A DNA stretch of 23,361 nt from NCBI GenBank assembly GCA_036522155.1, contig DATDGI010000026.1:1-23361 (forward strand), written 5' to 3'. Below are positions 7,705-15,771 of this stretch, piece by piece. This stretch comes from UBA9676 sp036522155 (lineage in GTDB: Bacteria > Actinomycetota > Actinomycetes > Streptosporangiales > Streptosporangiaceae). The position numbers were made by a program, and so were the translations under genes. Below the pieces are notes generated by a model, which was not told the DNA's origin, did not search any database, and saw only the letters and a program-made list of their open reading frames with translations. Each line of letters opens with the position of its first letter. The first letter of the stretch is position 1.

Positions 7705-7754
7705 GTGCAAACGACGATGCAAACGCATATGCACATGCATCGGCATGTTAGGAT
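7705..7754 (+). promoter_or_regulatory. ATGCA-rich motif cluster and -10 box upstream of the DUF397 gene
   Basis: TGCAAACG occurs at 7705 and again at 7718, and is followed by GCATATGC, ATGCACATGCAT and GGCATG, a cluster of short palindromes in an unusually AT-rich stretch. TAGGAT at 7749-7754 is a good actinobacterial -10 box. No clear -35 box is seen at the right distance, which may indicate activator dependence. The start codon of the DUF397 gene is about 60 bp further on. Confidence 0.45.
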
Positions 7755-7815
7755 GAGGTTGCAAGGGCGCACGGGGCTTCTGCGTCCTGTCTCCCCGCCA
7801 CCACTCGGAGCGAAG

Positions 7816-8118
7816 ATGCTGGTCAACACCGCCATGCCCGCAGGTCAGCTACCGGCGATCCGATGGCGCAAGAGCAGCGCCAGCAACCCGACCGGGAGTT
7901 GCGTGGAACTCGCCGAGCTGCCGGGCGGCGCCATCGCGGTCCGGAACTCCCGCGACAAGTGCGGTCCGGCTCTCATTTACCCACGAGTAGCCATTGCCGC
8001 GTTCCTGGCCGCCGCCAAGGAGGGCGAGTTCGACGCGCTGGTGAGCTTATTTAACGGGACAGAGCCGGCCATTAACGAAAAGTCGGCCACCGATCACGAC
8101 ACCGCGCTCGTGCGGTGA
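7816..8118 (+). CDS. DUF397 domain protein
   Basis: About 100 residues from the ATG at 7816, with GGAG just upstream. Residues 16-75 are a DUF397 domain: WRKSSASNPTGSCVELAEL, then AVRNSRDKCGP and an alpha-helical FLAAAKEGEFDAL. DUF397 proteins are small actinobacterial proteins usually coded next to DUF5753-type helix-turn-helix regulators; some pairs behave as regulator and antagonist in development, and others have been proposed as toxin-antitoxin-like. The last 25 codons are AT-rich for this genome and include a TTA leucine codon (8047-8049), rare in such genomes. Here the DUF397 gene precedes its helix-turn-helix partner. Confidence 0.85.
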   Translation: MLVNTAMPAGQLPAIRWRKSSASNPTGSCVELAELPGGAIAVRNSRDKCGPALIYPRVAIAAFLAAAKEGEFDALVSLFNGTEPAINEKSATDHDTALVR

Positions 8119-8249
8119 TATCGTGCTGTCTGCGTCCCGCCGCCGGGTCGAGCTTTGGCTGATCCGGCATCCCGCTCGGTGCTGTGGCGCCCGCAATGAA
8201 CGTCGATGTGGAGAGGGCACTGAGCGAGTCGAACGATCCCGGAGCCAGG

Positions 8250-9155
8250 ATGAGCATGGTTCAGCCGAGCGATGAATTGCCCGGTGAGCCGGTGGGGGAC
8301 GAGGCACGAGGCGGCCCCACAGTTCTGCGGATCATGCTTGGTACCCAGTTGCGGCGGCTCCGCGAGGCCAGCGGGATCACCCCTGACCAGGCCGGGTACG
8401 AAATCCGCGGTTCGCGATCGAAGATCAGCCGGATCGAGCACGGCCGGGTGGGATTCAAGGTCCGGGACGTCGAGGACCTGCTCACCCTGTACAGCGTGAC
8501 CGATCCGCAGGCCCGGGCGGACATGCTGTCGCTGGCCCAGCAGGCCAACACACCCGGCTGGTGGGCGAAGTACAACGACATCCTGCCCGACTGGTTCGAG
8601 CCCTACCTGGGCCTGGAGATGGCCGCCTCGCTGATCCGCAACTTCGAGCTCCAGTTCGTGCATGGCCTGTTCCAGACCGAGGATTACGCGCGCGCGGTCA
8701 CCTCTCTCAGTTTCGGCCCCCACTCGGCCGACGAGGTCGAGCGCCGGGTACGCCTGCGCATGCAGCGCCAGGACGTGCTGACCAACCCTGATCCGCCCCG
8801 GGTCTGGTTCGTCATCGACGAGGCGGCGCTGCGGCGGCCGATCGGCGGCCGGCAGGTGATGCGGGCCCAGATGAACCACCTGCTGGAAGTGGCCAGCCTG
8901 CCGCACGTCACGCTGCAGGTGGTGCCGTTCCGGCACGGCGGGCACGCCGGTGCCGGCGGGGCCTTCACCATCCTGCGCTTCGCGGCGCCCGACCTCCCTG
9001 ACGTCGTCTACCTTGAGCAGCTCACCAGCGCCCAGTACCTGGATGAGCGTAAAGACGTGGACCACTACATGGAGGTCATGAACCGCCTCAGCGCCGAGGC
9101 CCATACCCCGGTCGCCACCACGCGATTCCTGAAAGAAATCATCCGGGAGATGTAG
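8250..9155 (+). CDS. Helix-turn-helix (XRE) regulator with DUF5753 domain
   Basis: About 301 residues. An XRE-type DNA-binding domain lies at about residues 28-85 (LGTQLRRLREASGITPDQAG, then SRSKISRIEHGR). The DUF5753 domain spans about 110-285, with LFQTEDYARAV and LQVVPFRHGGHAG as its usual landmarks. It probably represses or activates its own locus and acts with the neighbouring DUF397 protein. I chose ATG 8250 because GGAG lies five bases upstream; a GTG at 8184 and an ATG at 8196 are in frame but lack a ribosome binding site. The pair lies between the PotC-like and PotA-like genes of one transporter. Confidence 0.88.
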   Translation: MSMVQPSDELPGEPVGDEARGGPTVLRIMLGTQLRRLREASGITPDQAGYEIRGSRSKISRIEHGRVGFKVRDVEDLLTLYSVTDPQARADMLSLAQQANTPGWWAKYNDILPDWFEPYLGLEMAASLIRNFELQFVHGLFQTEDYARAVTSLSFGPHSADEVERRVRLRMQRQDVLTNPDPPRVWFVIDEAALRRPIGGRQVMRAQMNHLLEVASLPHVTLQVVPFRHGGHAGAGGAFTILRFAAPDLPDVVYLEQLTSAQYLDERKDVDHYMEVMNRLSAEAHTPVATTRFLKEIIREM

Positions 9156-9332
9156 AACGCCCCCGCAAATGGCGGATGCGGAAGGCGCGATTCACATCCG
9201 GGTATGTACATAATTCCGCGGCTCGGGCCAGACAAGAAAGGCGCGTTTCAGCGACCGCGGATCCAGGGCCGGCCGGCCGGGCCGACGGGGAGCCGCCACC
9301 CTGTGGGGTGGGGTGGCCCGTAAGCCCGGGGC
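9156..9332. other. Convergent intergenic region
   Basis: A 177-bp gap between the helix-turn-helix gene and the end of the PotA-like gene. The left half is AT-richer, with the palindrome ATGTACAT and a -10-like CATAAT at 9209-9214 but no matching -35. The right half is GC-rich and holds the hairpin listed separately. No gene is supported. Confidence 0.4.
9296..9311. terminator. Candidate bidirectional terminator hairpin
   Basis: CCACCC at 9296-9301 and GGGTGG at 9306-9311 form a 6-bp stem with a 4-base loop, placed between two convergent genes and about 20 bp from the PotA-like stop. There is no U-tract. Confidence 0.35.
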
Positions 9333-10454
9333 CTAGCTGGCCTGCAGCGTGTCCTCGGCCGGGACCGGCACGTCCCGCACCGGGCCGCCGAGCACCCGCA
9401 GCGCGTCCGGCGCGAGGAACACGTGCACCGGGGTGCCCTGGCTGAGCGTGACCTCGCCGCCATCGTTCTGGACCAGCGCCTGCAGGGGCGCGCCGGGCGC
9501 GAGCCGCAGCATCACCTGGGTGGCGCTGCCGAGGAACACCAGCCGCTCGATCATGCCGGGTACCCGGTTCGGCCCGTCCTGGCCGTACGCCTCGATCCGG
9601 ACCCGCTCCGGCCTGATGACTGCGTGCGCCGGGCCCAGCCCGTCCACCTCGCCGCGCTCCACCGACAGCGTGGACTCCCCGATCCGGATCTGGCACGCCT
9701 GGCCCGGCCCCCGCTCCACCACGTCGACCTCCATGAGGTTCGACACCCCGAGGAAGTCGGCCACATAGGTGTCAGCGGGCTCCTCGTAGATCTCACGAGG
9801 CCGCCCGAGCTGGACGATGCGGCCGGCGTGCATCACCGCCAGCCGGTCGGACATGGTGAGCGCTTCTTCCTGGTCGTGGGTGACGTAGAGGAAGGTCACC
9901 CCGACCCGTTCCTGCAGCGCCTTCAGCTCGATCTTGAGCGACCGTCGGAGCTTGGCGTCGAGCGCGCCGAGTGGCTCGTCAAGCAGCAGCACCGAGGGGT
10001 TGAGCACGAGGGCCCGGGCCAGCGCCACCCGCTGCTGCTGGCCGCCGGACAACATGCCGGGCCGGCGCTTGGCGAACCCGGTCAGCTGCACCAGTTCCAG
10101 CGCCTCGCCCACCCGGCGGGCGATCTCCGGCTTGCTCAGGTGACGGTTGCGCAGGCCGAACGCGACGTTGTCGAACACCGACAGGAACGGGAACAGGGCA
10201 TAGCTCTGGAACACGGTGTTGACGTTGCGGCGGTGCGGCGCGACGTTGGTCACGTCCTCCCCGTCCAGCAGCACGGTGCCCGACGTGGGCTGCTCGAACC
10301 CGGCGATCAGCCGCAGGGTGGTCGTCTTCCCGCAGCCCGACGGGCCAAGCAGCGAGAAGAACTCGCCGCTGTGCACGGTCAGGTCGATCCCGTCCACCGC
10401 CACGTCGGTGAAGCGCTTGGTCAGCGCGACCAGCTCAACCCGTCCTCCGGCCAT
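9333..10454 (-). CDS. ABC transporter ATP-binding protein, PotA-like
   Basis: A 373-residue ATPase. Walker A is GPSGCGKTT at 37-45, the Q-loop glutamine is in VFQSYALFP near 83, the signature is LSGGQQQRV at 135-143, and Walker B is VLLLDEPLGAL from 155. A TOBE regulatory domain occupies about 280-370. It energises a spermidine/putrescine-type importer and is the only transporter ATPase in the window, so it very likely serves the binding protein and permeases at 4510-7652 although it is on the opposite strand. Its ATG comes 2 bp after the tetR stop, with GGGAGG inside the end of tetR, so the two genes form one operon. Confidence 0.92.
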   Translation of the reverse strand: MAGGRVELVALTKRFTDVAVDGIDLTVHSGEFFSLLGPSGCGKTTTLRLIAGFEQPTSGTVLLDGEDVTNVAPHRRNVNTVFQSYALFPFLSVFDNVAFGLRNRHLSKPEIARRVGEALELVQLTGFAKRRPGMLSGGQQQRVALARALVLNPSVLLLDEPLGALDAKLRRSLKIELKALQERVGVTFLYVTHDQEEALTMSDRLAVMHAGRIVQLGRPREIYEEPADTYVADFLGVSNLMEVDVVERGPGQACQIRIGESTLSVERGEVDGLGPAHAVIRPERVRIEAYGQDGPNRVPGMIERLVFLGSATQVMLRLAPGAPLQALVQNDGGEVTLSQGTPVHVFLAPDALRVLGGPVRDVPVPAEDTLQAS

Positions 10455-10456
10455 CG

Positions 10457-11110
10457 CTACCTCCCGGCCCGGTGCTCTTTGCGATCGGCTGGTGTCCAGT
10501 CAAACCCCAGCTCTTTGGCGACAAAACGCATGCTGAGTTCGAATGCCCGGCCCGGGCTGACCACGGTGTCGCCCAGCGCGATCTGCACCGCGAGCCCGTC
10601 CAGCAGTGCGGACAGTACGACCGCGAAGTCGGCCGGGTCAACCGGGCCGAACTCGCCCGCCTCCTGCCCCTCAAGCACCAGCGAGGAGATCGTCTCCCGC
10701 CAGCGCTCGTCGAACTTCTGCCTGACCCCGGCCACCTCGGGGTGGCGCGCCGACTGGGCCCACAGATCCAGCCAGTGCACCCACGAGCTGGCGGGATCGG
10801 CATCGGCCTCGGGCAGGCAGCTCATGGCGACGAGTTCCTCCAGCCGCCCGGCCGCGGTCGCGATCCTGGCCAGCCGACTGGTCCCGGTCGCGTACCAGTT
10901 GTCCTCGGCAAACCGGATGGCCTCGGTCAGCAACTGGTCCTTGGTCTTGAAGTAGTAGATGACCAGCGCCGGGCTGGTGCCGGCCCGCTCGGCCACGTCA
11001 GCGATCCGGGTCTCCGGGTACCCGCGCTCGGCCATGACCTCAAGCGCGGCCCGGAGCATCTGCTCCCGGCGCTGATCGGCCGTCCCGGGAATATCCGCCT
11101 GCTGCCTCAT
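10457..11110 (-). CDS. TetR-family transcriptional regulator of the regulon
   Basis: About 217 residues from the ATG at 11110. The N-terminal helix-turn-helix spans about 19-54 (TRIADVAERAGTSPALVIYY then FKTKDQLL). The C-terminal ligand domain is BetI-like in length, with SSWVHWLDLWAQSA near the middle. I chose ATG 11110 because AAGGA is placed upstream; the frame extends to a TTG at 11182, which has no ribosome binding site. It is co-transcribed with the PotA-like gene. Operator O3 lies about 90 bp upstream, in the gap shared with the PYROXD2-like gene, so autoregulation is likely. I infer that it represses all four operator-linked promoters and is released by the imported substrate or a CoA derivative of it. 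Confidence 0.88.
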   Translation of the reverse strand: MRQQADIPGTADQRREQMLRAALEVMAERGYPETRIADVAERAGTSPALVIYYFKTKDQLLTEAIRFAEDNWYATGTSRLARIATAAGRLEELVAMSCLPEADADPASSWVHWLDLWAQSARHPEVAGVRQKFDERWRETISSLVLEGQEAGEFGPVDPADFAVVLSALLDGLAVQIALGDTVVSPGRAFELSMRFVAKELGFDWTPADRKEHRAGR

Positions 11111-11173
11111 GCGGCCATCCTTGCCGACGAGAACGCCACGGGCACCTAGCTCTGGAGGATCTGGCACCCGCCC

Positions 11174-11202
11174 TTGTCCCAACGCTACCAGGTTTCTAGA
11201 CT
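11174..11202 (+). promoter_or_regulatory. Promoter of the PYROXD2-like / acyl-CoA synthetase operon
   Basis: TTGTCC at 11174-11179 and TAGACT at 11197-11202 are separated by 17 bp. The -10 box overlaps the left arm of operator O3, exactly as in the aminotransferase promoter. Confidence 0.6.
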
Positions 11203-11214
11203 GAACATTCAGTC
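11199..11214. promoter_or_regulatory. Operator O3 in the tetR / PYROXD2-like divergent gap
   Basis: GACTGAACATTCAGTC differs from O1 by one central base, and its arms are perfect. It is flanked on the right by AA, giving TTGACTGAA on the other strand, where TTGACT could be a -35 box for tetR. A repressor bound here could control both directions. Confidence 0.8.
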
Positions 11215-11248
11215 AATCTTTGAGGGACCACCCCGGGAGGTCGGGTTC

Positions 11249-12871
11249 ATGGCTGAAACATTCGACTGCATCGTCGTCGGCGGCGGGCACAACGGGCTGG
11301 TGGCAGCGGCCTACCTGGCCGGCTCGGGCGCCCGCACGCTGGTGCTGGAAGCCAGGGACCAGCCCGGTGGGGCGGCCACCACCGAGGCGCCATGGCCGGA
11401 GGCGCCGGAGTTCCGGGTCACCCGGCTCTCCTACGTGATGAGCCTGATGCCGCCCACCATCATCAACGACCTCGATCTGGCCCGGCACGGCTACAAGATC
11501 TTCCCGATGGGCCCGTACTACCAGGCGTTCCCGGAAGGCGGCTCCATCAAGCTGTACGCCGATGACGCCAAGCGGAACCACGAGGAGGTGTCCAAGTGGT
11601 CGAAGAAGGACGCCGACGCCATGCCCCGCTGGGATGCCTGGCTGGCCGGCCTGGCCGACGTGCTCGGCCCGCTGCTGCTCACCGTCCCGCCGAAGATCGG
11701 CTCCCGCCAGCCCGGTGACCTGGCCGACACCCTGCGGCTGGCCTGGCGGCACCGCGGCCTGTCGGTGCGGACCATCGCCGACGTGACCCGGCTGATGGCC
11801 ATGAGCATCGCCGACCTGCTCGACGACTGGTTCGAGTCCCCGCAGGTGAAGGGGGCGCTAGCGGTCAACGGCGTGATCGGCACCTGGGCCGGTCCGTACG
11901 AGCCGGGCACCGCCTACGTGATGGCCCACCACTCCATCGGCGACGTGGGCGACGGGCACCTGGGCAACTGGGGCTTCCAGGAGGGCGGGATGGGCGCCGT
12001 GTCCGGCGCCATCGCCAGCGCGGCCCGGGAACGGGGCGTGGAGATCCGGACCGGGGCCAAGGTCGCCAGGGTCCTGGTCAGCGGCGGCCACGCGGCGGGC
12101 GTGGTGCTGGCGTCCGGGCAGGAGATCCGGGCCAGCCGGGTGGTCACCACCTTGCATCCGCGGACCGCGTTCCTCGGCCAGGTCGGCCGGGAGCACCTGC
12201 CCGCCGATTTCGTCAGCGACATCGAGCACTGGAAGACCCGCAGCGGCGTGGTGAAGATCAACCTGGCCCTGGCCGAACTGCCGGACTTCACCGCCGACCC
12301 CGGCACCGAACTGGCCGAGCACCACACCGGCTCGGTGGAGATGGCCCCGACCATGGAGTACATCGAGCGGGCGTTCCAGGAGGCCAGGGAGGGCAGGCCG
12401 GCCACCCGGCCGTTCAGCGACGGGGTCATCCCGACCGCGTTCGACAAGACGCTGACCCCCGAGGGCTACCACATCATGTCGCTGTTCACCCAGTGGGTGC
12501 CCGCCGACTGGAGCGAGCAGCCGCACGAGGCCGAGCTCCAGGCGTACGCCGACCGCATGATCGACTGCTACAACGAGCTGGCGCCCAACTTCAAGAGCTC
12601 CATCGTGCACACCGACATCGTCGGGCCGTACCAGATGGAGCACGACTACGGGCTGATCGGCGGCAACATCTTCCACGGCGAACTGTCGCTGGAGCAGCTG
12701 TTCCACATGCGCCCCGCGCCCGGTTACGCGGACTACCGCACCCCGGTGCCTGGCCTGTACTACGGCAGCTCGGCGACCCACGCGGGCGGCGGCGTGTGCG
12801 GTATCCCCGGCATGCAGGCGGCCAAGGCGGCCATCGCCGACCAGAAGGCCGGCCGCCGCCGGCGCCGCTGA
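11249..12871 (+). CDS. FAD-dependent oxidoreductase, PYROXD2 / phytoene-dehydrogenase-like
   Basis: A 540-residue flavoprotein. The N-terminal dinucleotide fold reads VVGGGHNGLVAAAYLAGSG from residue 9, with the ribose-binding Glu34 in VLEAR and then the GG of DQPGGAA. The C-terminus has GLYYGSSATHAGGG followed by VCGIPGMQAAKAA, the FAD-closing motif of this family (COG1233). Family members oxidise C-C or C-N bonds; here an amine or its product is a plausible substrate, whereas carotenoids are unlikely because no carotenoid genes are present. The ATG has CGGGAGG at 11234-11240; the frame extends to 11174 over the operator and is not used. The stop overlaps the next ATG (TGATG), so the synthetase gene is translationally coupled. 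Confidence 0.85.
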   Translation: MAETFDCIVVGGGHNGLVAAAYLAGSGARTLVLEARDQPGGAATTEAPWPEAPEFRVTRLSYVMSLMPPTIINDLDLARHGYKIFPMGPYYQAFPEGGSIKLYADDAKRNHEEVSKWSKKDADAMPRWDAWLAGLADVLGPLLLTVPPKIGSRQPGDLADTLRLAWRHRGLSVRTIADVTRLMAMSIADLLDDWFESPQVKGALAVNGVIGTWAGPYEPGTAYVMAHHSIGDVGDGHLGNWGFQEGGMGAVSGAIASAARERGVEIRTGAKVARVLVSGGHAAGVVLASGQEIRASRVVTTLHPRTAFLGQVGREHLPADFVSDIEHWKTRSGVVKINLALAELPDFTADPGTELAEHHTGSVEMAPTMEYIERAFQEAREGRPATRPFSDGVIPTAFDKTLTPEGYHIMSLFTQWVPADWSEQPHEAELQAYADRMIDCYNELAPNFKSSIVHTDIVGPYQMEHDYGLIGGNIFHGELSLEQLFHMRPAPGYADYRTPVPGLYYGSSATHAGGGVCGIPGMQAAKAAIADQKAGRRRRR

Positions 12872-15036
12872 TGACCAGTGGCGTAACCACCGGGGCTGAC
12901 CCGATCCCGGGCAGCTACCGGCCCGCGCTGCTGGCCATGCTGGAGGCCAGCAGCGTGGCGCTGGTCGGCGCCAGCGAGCGCCCCGGCAGCCTCGGCGCGC
13001 GGATGGTGGCCGAGGTCAGCCGGAGCCCGGCCCGGCCCCGGATCCACCTGGTCAACCCGCGCTACCAGCGGATAGCCGGGCACCCCTGCCATCGGTCACT
13101 CGCCGACCTGCCCGGACCCGTCGACCTGGTGCTGCTCGGCGTCCCCGACGCGGCCCTGGCCGACGTGCTCGGCCTGGCCGCCCAGCGGGGCGACCGGTCG
13201 GCGGTCATCTTCGGCGGCGCGTATGAGACCTCGCCCGCCACCACCGGGCTGCGCGCCCGGCTGGCGGCCACCGCCCAGGCGGCGGGCATGGCCCTGTGCG
13301 GGGCCGGCTGCATGGGCTTCGTGAACGTGAGCTACGGGTTGCGGGCCGTCGGGTACATCGAGCCTGACCCGCTGCCGGCCGGCCCGATCGCGCTGATCAC
13401 CCACTCCGGGTCGGTGTTCTCCGCGCTGCTGCGCAGCCGCCGCGGGCTTGGCTTCACCCTGGCTGTGTCGTCCGGCCAGGAGCTGGTCACCCCGGCCGCG
13501 GCCTATGCCCGCTACGCGCTCAGCCTGCCGCAGACCAAGGTGCTCGGCCTGGTCCTGGAAGCCATCAAGGACCCGGGCCAGTTGCAGGGCGTGCTGGCGG
13601 CAGCCGCCGTTGCGGATATTCCGGTCGTGCTGCTGACCGCCGGGACCTCGGCGGCCGGGCGGGAGATGGTGACCGCCCATTCCGGGGCGCTGGCCGGCCA
13701 GGACGGTGGCTGGGAAGCGCTGGCCGGTGCCTACGGCGTCCACCGGGTGGCTGACCTCGCGGAGATGGCCGACACCCTGGAACTGTTCGCGATCGGGCGG
13801 CGGGTGACCCGGCCGGTGGGCCGGCCCCCGGCCGCGGCGGCCGGGCCGGGAACCGGCATCGCCACCGTGCACGACTCGGGGCTGGAGCGGGCCCACATCG
13901 CCGACCTCGCGGAGCAGGCCGGGGTGAGGTTCGCGGCGATCAGCGAGACGACCCGGCGGCGGCTGAGGCGAGTGCTGGAGCCCGGCCTGGTCGCGGCCAA
14001 CCCGCTGGACATGTGGGGCGGCAGCCGCGACGCGGAGCAGCAGCTGGCCCAGTCGCTGGCCATCCTGGCCGGCGACCCGGCGGTGGCGGCGGTCGCGCTC
14101 GCGGTCGACCTGGTGCCCGAGCCGGACGGCGACCGCGGCTACCCGCTGGCGGCGATGGCCGCCGCCCGCAGCACCGGCAAGCCGCTGGTGGTGCTGGCCA
14201 ACATCCCGGCCGCGATCGACCCGGCCGCGGCGGCGGAACTGCGCCGGGCCGGGATCGCGGTGCTGGAAGGGGCGCGCACCGGCCTGCGGGCCCTGCGCCA
14301 CCTGCTCGATCACGCGAACCAGGTCACACCCGCGGTCCGGCCCGTACCGCCGCGGGTCGATGCCGCCCGGCGCGACCGCTGGCGGCGGGAGCTGACCGCC
14401 GGGGAGCTGATTGGCACCGCCCCGTTCCGCCTGCTGCGCGACTACGGCATCCCGGTCACCCGGGCCCGGGCGGCCAGCACCGCCGGGGACGTGCTCGCGG
14501 CCGCCGCGGCCATCGGCTACCCGGTGGTGCTCAAGACCGGCGAGCCCGGCATCGCGCACAAGTCCGACGCGGGCGGGGTGGTGCTCGGCCTGGCCGATCC
14601 GGCCGGGCTGGCCGCCGCCTACGCCGACCTGGCCGGGCGGCTCGGCCCGCGGGTGCTGGTCTGCGAGACCGCGGCCGCGGGCACCGAACTCGCGCTCGGC
14701 ATCACCCGCGACCCCAGCCTGGGCCCGCTGGTGGTGGCCGGGGCGGGCGGCCTGCTGGCGGAGTTCCTGGCCGACCGGGCCGTGGCGCTGCCACCGGTGG
14801 ACACGGCCCTGGCGGTGCGCATGATCGGGCGGTTGCGGGTGGCCGGGCTGCTGGCCGGCGTGCGCGGGCAGCCACCCGCCGACCTGGGCGCGGTGGCCGG
14901 AGCGGTTGTCAGCGTCTCGGCCATCGCCACCGAACTCGGGGATCAGCTGGCCGCGCTCGACATCAACCCGCTGATCTGCGGCCCGTCCGGGGTGATCGCG
15001 GTGGACGTGCTGGCGGTGCGCGCCACCGGCGGATGA
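12871..15036 (+). CDS. Acetate--CoA ligase family (ADP-forming) acyl-CoA synthetase, fused subunits
   Basis: A 721-residue fused enzyme of the ADP-forming acyl-CoA synthetase superfamily. Order: CoA-binding Rossmann domain (SVALVGASERPGSLGARM, about 29-46), two succinyl-CoA-ligase-like domains with the candidate phosphorylated histidine His270 in AHSGALAG, then a C-terminal ATP-grasp domain from about 510 with Lys/His-Lys contacts in IAHKSDAGGVVLGL (His563). It interconverts an acid plus CoA and ATP with an acyl-CoA plus ADP and phosphate. Its TGATG overlap with the PYROXD2-like gene suggests that it activates that enzyme's product or a later acid. The acid is not identifiable from sequence; the acyl-CoA dehydrogenase of the same regulon would act next. 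Confidence 0.88.
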   Translation: MTSGVTTGADPIPGSYRPALLAMLEASSVALVGASERPGSLGARMVAEVSRSPARPRIHLVNPRYQRIAGHPCHRSLADLPGPVDLVLLGVPDAALADVLGLAAQRGDRSAVIFGGAYETSPATTGLRARLAATAQAAGMALCGAGCMGFVNVSYGLRAVGYIEPDPLPAGPIALITHSGSVFSALLRSRRGLGFTLAVSSGQELVTPAAAYARYALSLPQTKVLGLVLEAIKDPGQLQGVLAAAAVADIPVVLLTAGTSAAGREMVTAHSGALAGQDGGWEALAGAYGVHRVADLAEMADTLELFAIGRRVTRPVGRPPAAAAGPGTGIATVHDSGLERAHIADLAEQAGVRFAAISETTRRRLRRVLEPGLVAANPLDMWGGSRDAEQQLAQSLAILAGDPAVAAVALAVDLVPEPDGDRGYPLAAMAAARSTGKPLVVLANIPAAIDPAAAAELRRAGIAVLEGARTGLRALRHLLDHANQVTPAVRPVPPRVDAARRDRWRRELTAGELIGTAPFRLLRDYGIPVTRARAASTAGDVLAAAAAIGYPVVLKTGEPGIAHKSDAGGVVLGLADPAGLAAAYADLAGRLGPRVLVCETAAAGTELALGITRDPSLGPLVVAGAGGLLAEFLADRAVALPPVDTALAVRMIGRLRVAGLLAGVRGQPPADLGAVAGAVVSVSAIATELGDQLAALDINPLICGPSGVIAVDVLAVRATGG

Positions 15037-15055
15037 GGCCGCCCTCCGCGCGCCG

Positions 15056-15760
15056 TCAGTGGTGGACGGCGGCCAGCAGGGCGGCGTAGGAGCGGACCAG
15101 GGCGGCCCGCTCGGCCCGGAGCAGCGGGCTGTCCAGCCGGCATCCCTCGTCGACCCACTGGTCGGAGATGTCCATCGCCCGGGCCCGGTGCTCGGCGGCT
15201 GGCCAGAGCGCCATCTCGTCGATGCCGTAGACGAAGGCGTAGAGCCGGGACAGCGCGTCCACCAGCGGCTGCGGGTCGCCGCTGTCGCCGCGCTGGTGCT
15301 CGCGGTGCACCGCCCACCACTCCACCTCGAGCTGGGCCGCGCGGGCCGGGTCGACCGGCTCGCCGTGCGCCAGCCGCAGCAGCGCGTAGAAGCGGCGCAT
15401 GCACCGCCGGGCGCCCACCGGGTCGCCCTTGGGCTCGGGCGGGGCCCACAGCATGTTGGCCCGCAGCACCAGCCAGGCCCCGTAGACGGTGCGCACCCAG
15501 TCCATGCCGAACGCGCTGTGCACCAGCAGCACCGACAGCGCCAGGAAGCGGGCCCACTCGCGGCGGTAGTAGGTCACCCAGACCGCCGCCTCCAGCCGTC
15601 CCACCTGAAGCGGGCTGAAGGTCCGCAGCCGGTTGGGCCCGACGCTGGCCGGCTTGCGCCTCATGGCCCGCACCCCGTTGCCCACCGTGCTTCCGCCTGC
15701 CACCGCGCCTCCCCGTGCCACCGCCCGGATCGCGCCCGCCCTGTCATCGCGTCCGGCCAT
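15056..15760 (-). CDS. Conserved actinobacterial hypothetical protein
   Basis: A 234-residue soluble protein that I recognise only as a conserved hypothetical of actinobacteria. It is rich in Trp, Arg and Ala and looks helical. Conserved-looking stretches are QVGRLEAAVWVTYYRREWAR (about 52-71), RRCMRRFYALLRLAHGEPVD (about 117-136) and a closing LRAERAALVRSYAALLAAV. No catalytic motif, signal peptide or clear membrane helix is seen. The start is uncertain: ATG 15760 has no ribosome binding site but a TAGGCT five bases upstream, which would fit a leaderless transcript; GTG 15685 and ATG 15664 are alternatives that drop a low-complexity N-terminus. It lies downstream of the cupin gene on the same strand and is convergent with the acyl-CoA synthetase gene. 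Function unknown. Confidence 0.7.
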   Translation of the reverse strand: MAGRDDRAGAIRAVARGGAVAGGSTVGNGVRAMRRKPASVGPNRLRTFSPLQVGRLEAAVWVTYYRREWARFLALSVLLVHSAFGMDWVRTVYGAWLVLRANMLWAPPEPKGDPVGARRCMRRFYALLRLAHGEPVDPARAAQLEVEWWAVHREHQRGDSGDPQPLVDALSRLYAFVYGIDEMALWPAAEHRARAMDISDQWVDEGCRLDSPLLRAERAALVRSYAALLAAVHH

Positions 15761-15771
15761 GTCAGAGCCTA

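Noticed and set aside
9423..10955. A 510-codon + strand open frame opposite the PotA-like and tetR genes
   Set aside because: It is an antisense shadow of two clearly recognisable genes and has no domain.
12493..12870. An N-terminal extension of the acyl-CoA synthetase back to 12493
   Set aside because: This part is out-of-frame text of the PYROXD2-like gene; the ATG at 12871 is followed directly by the CoA-binding domain.
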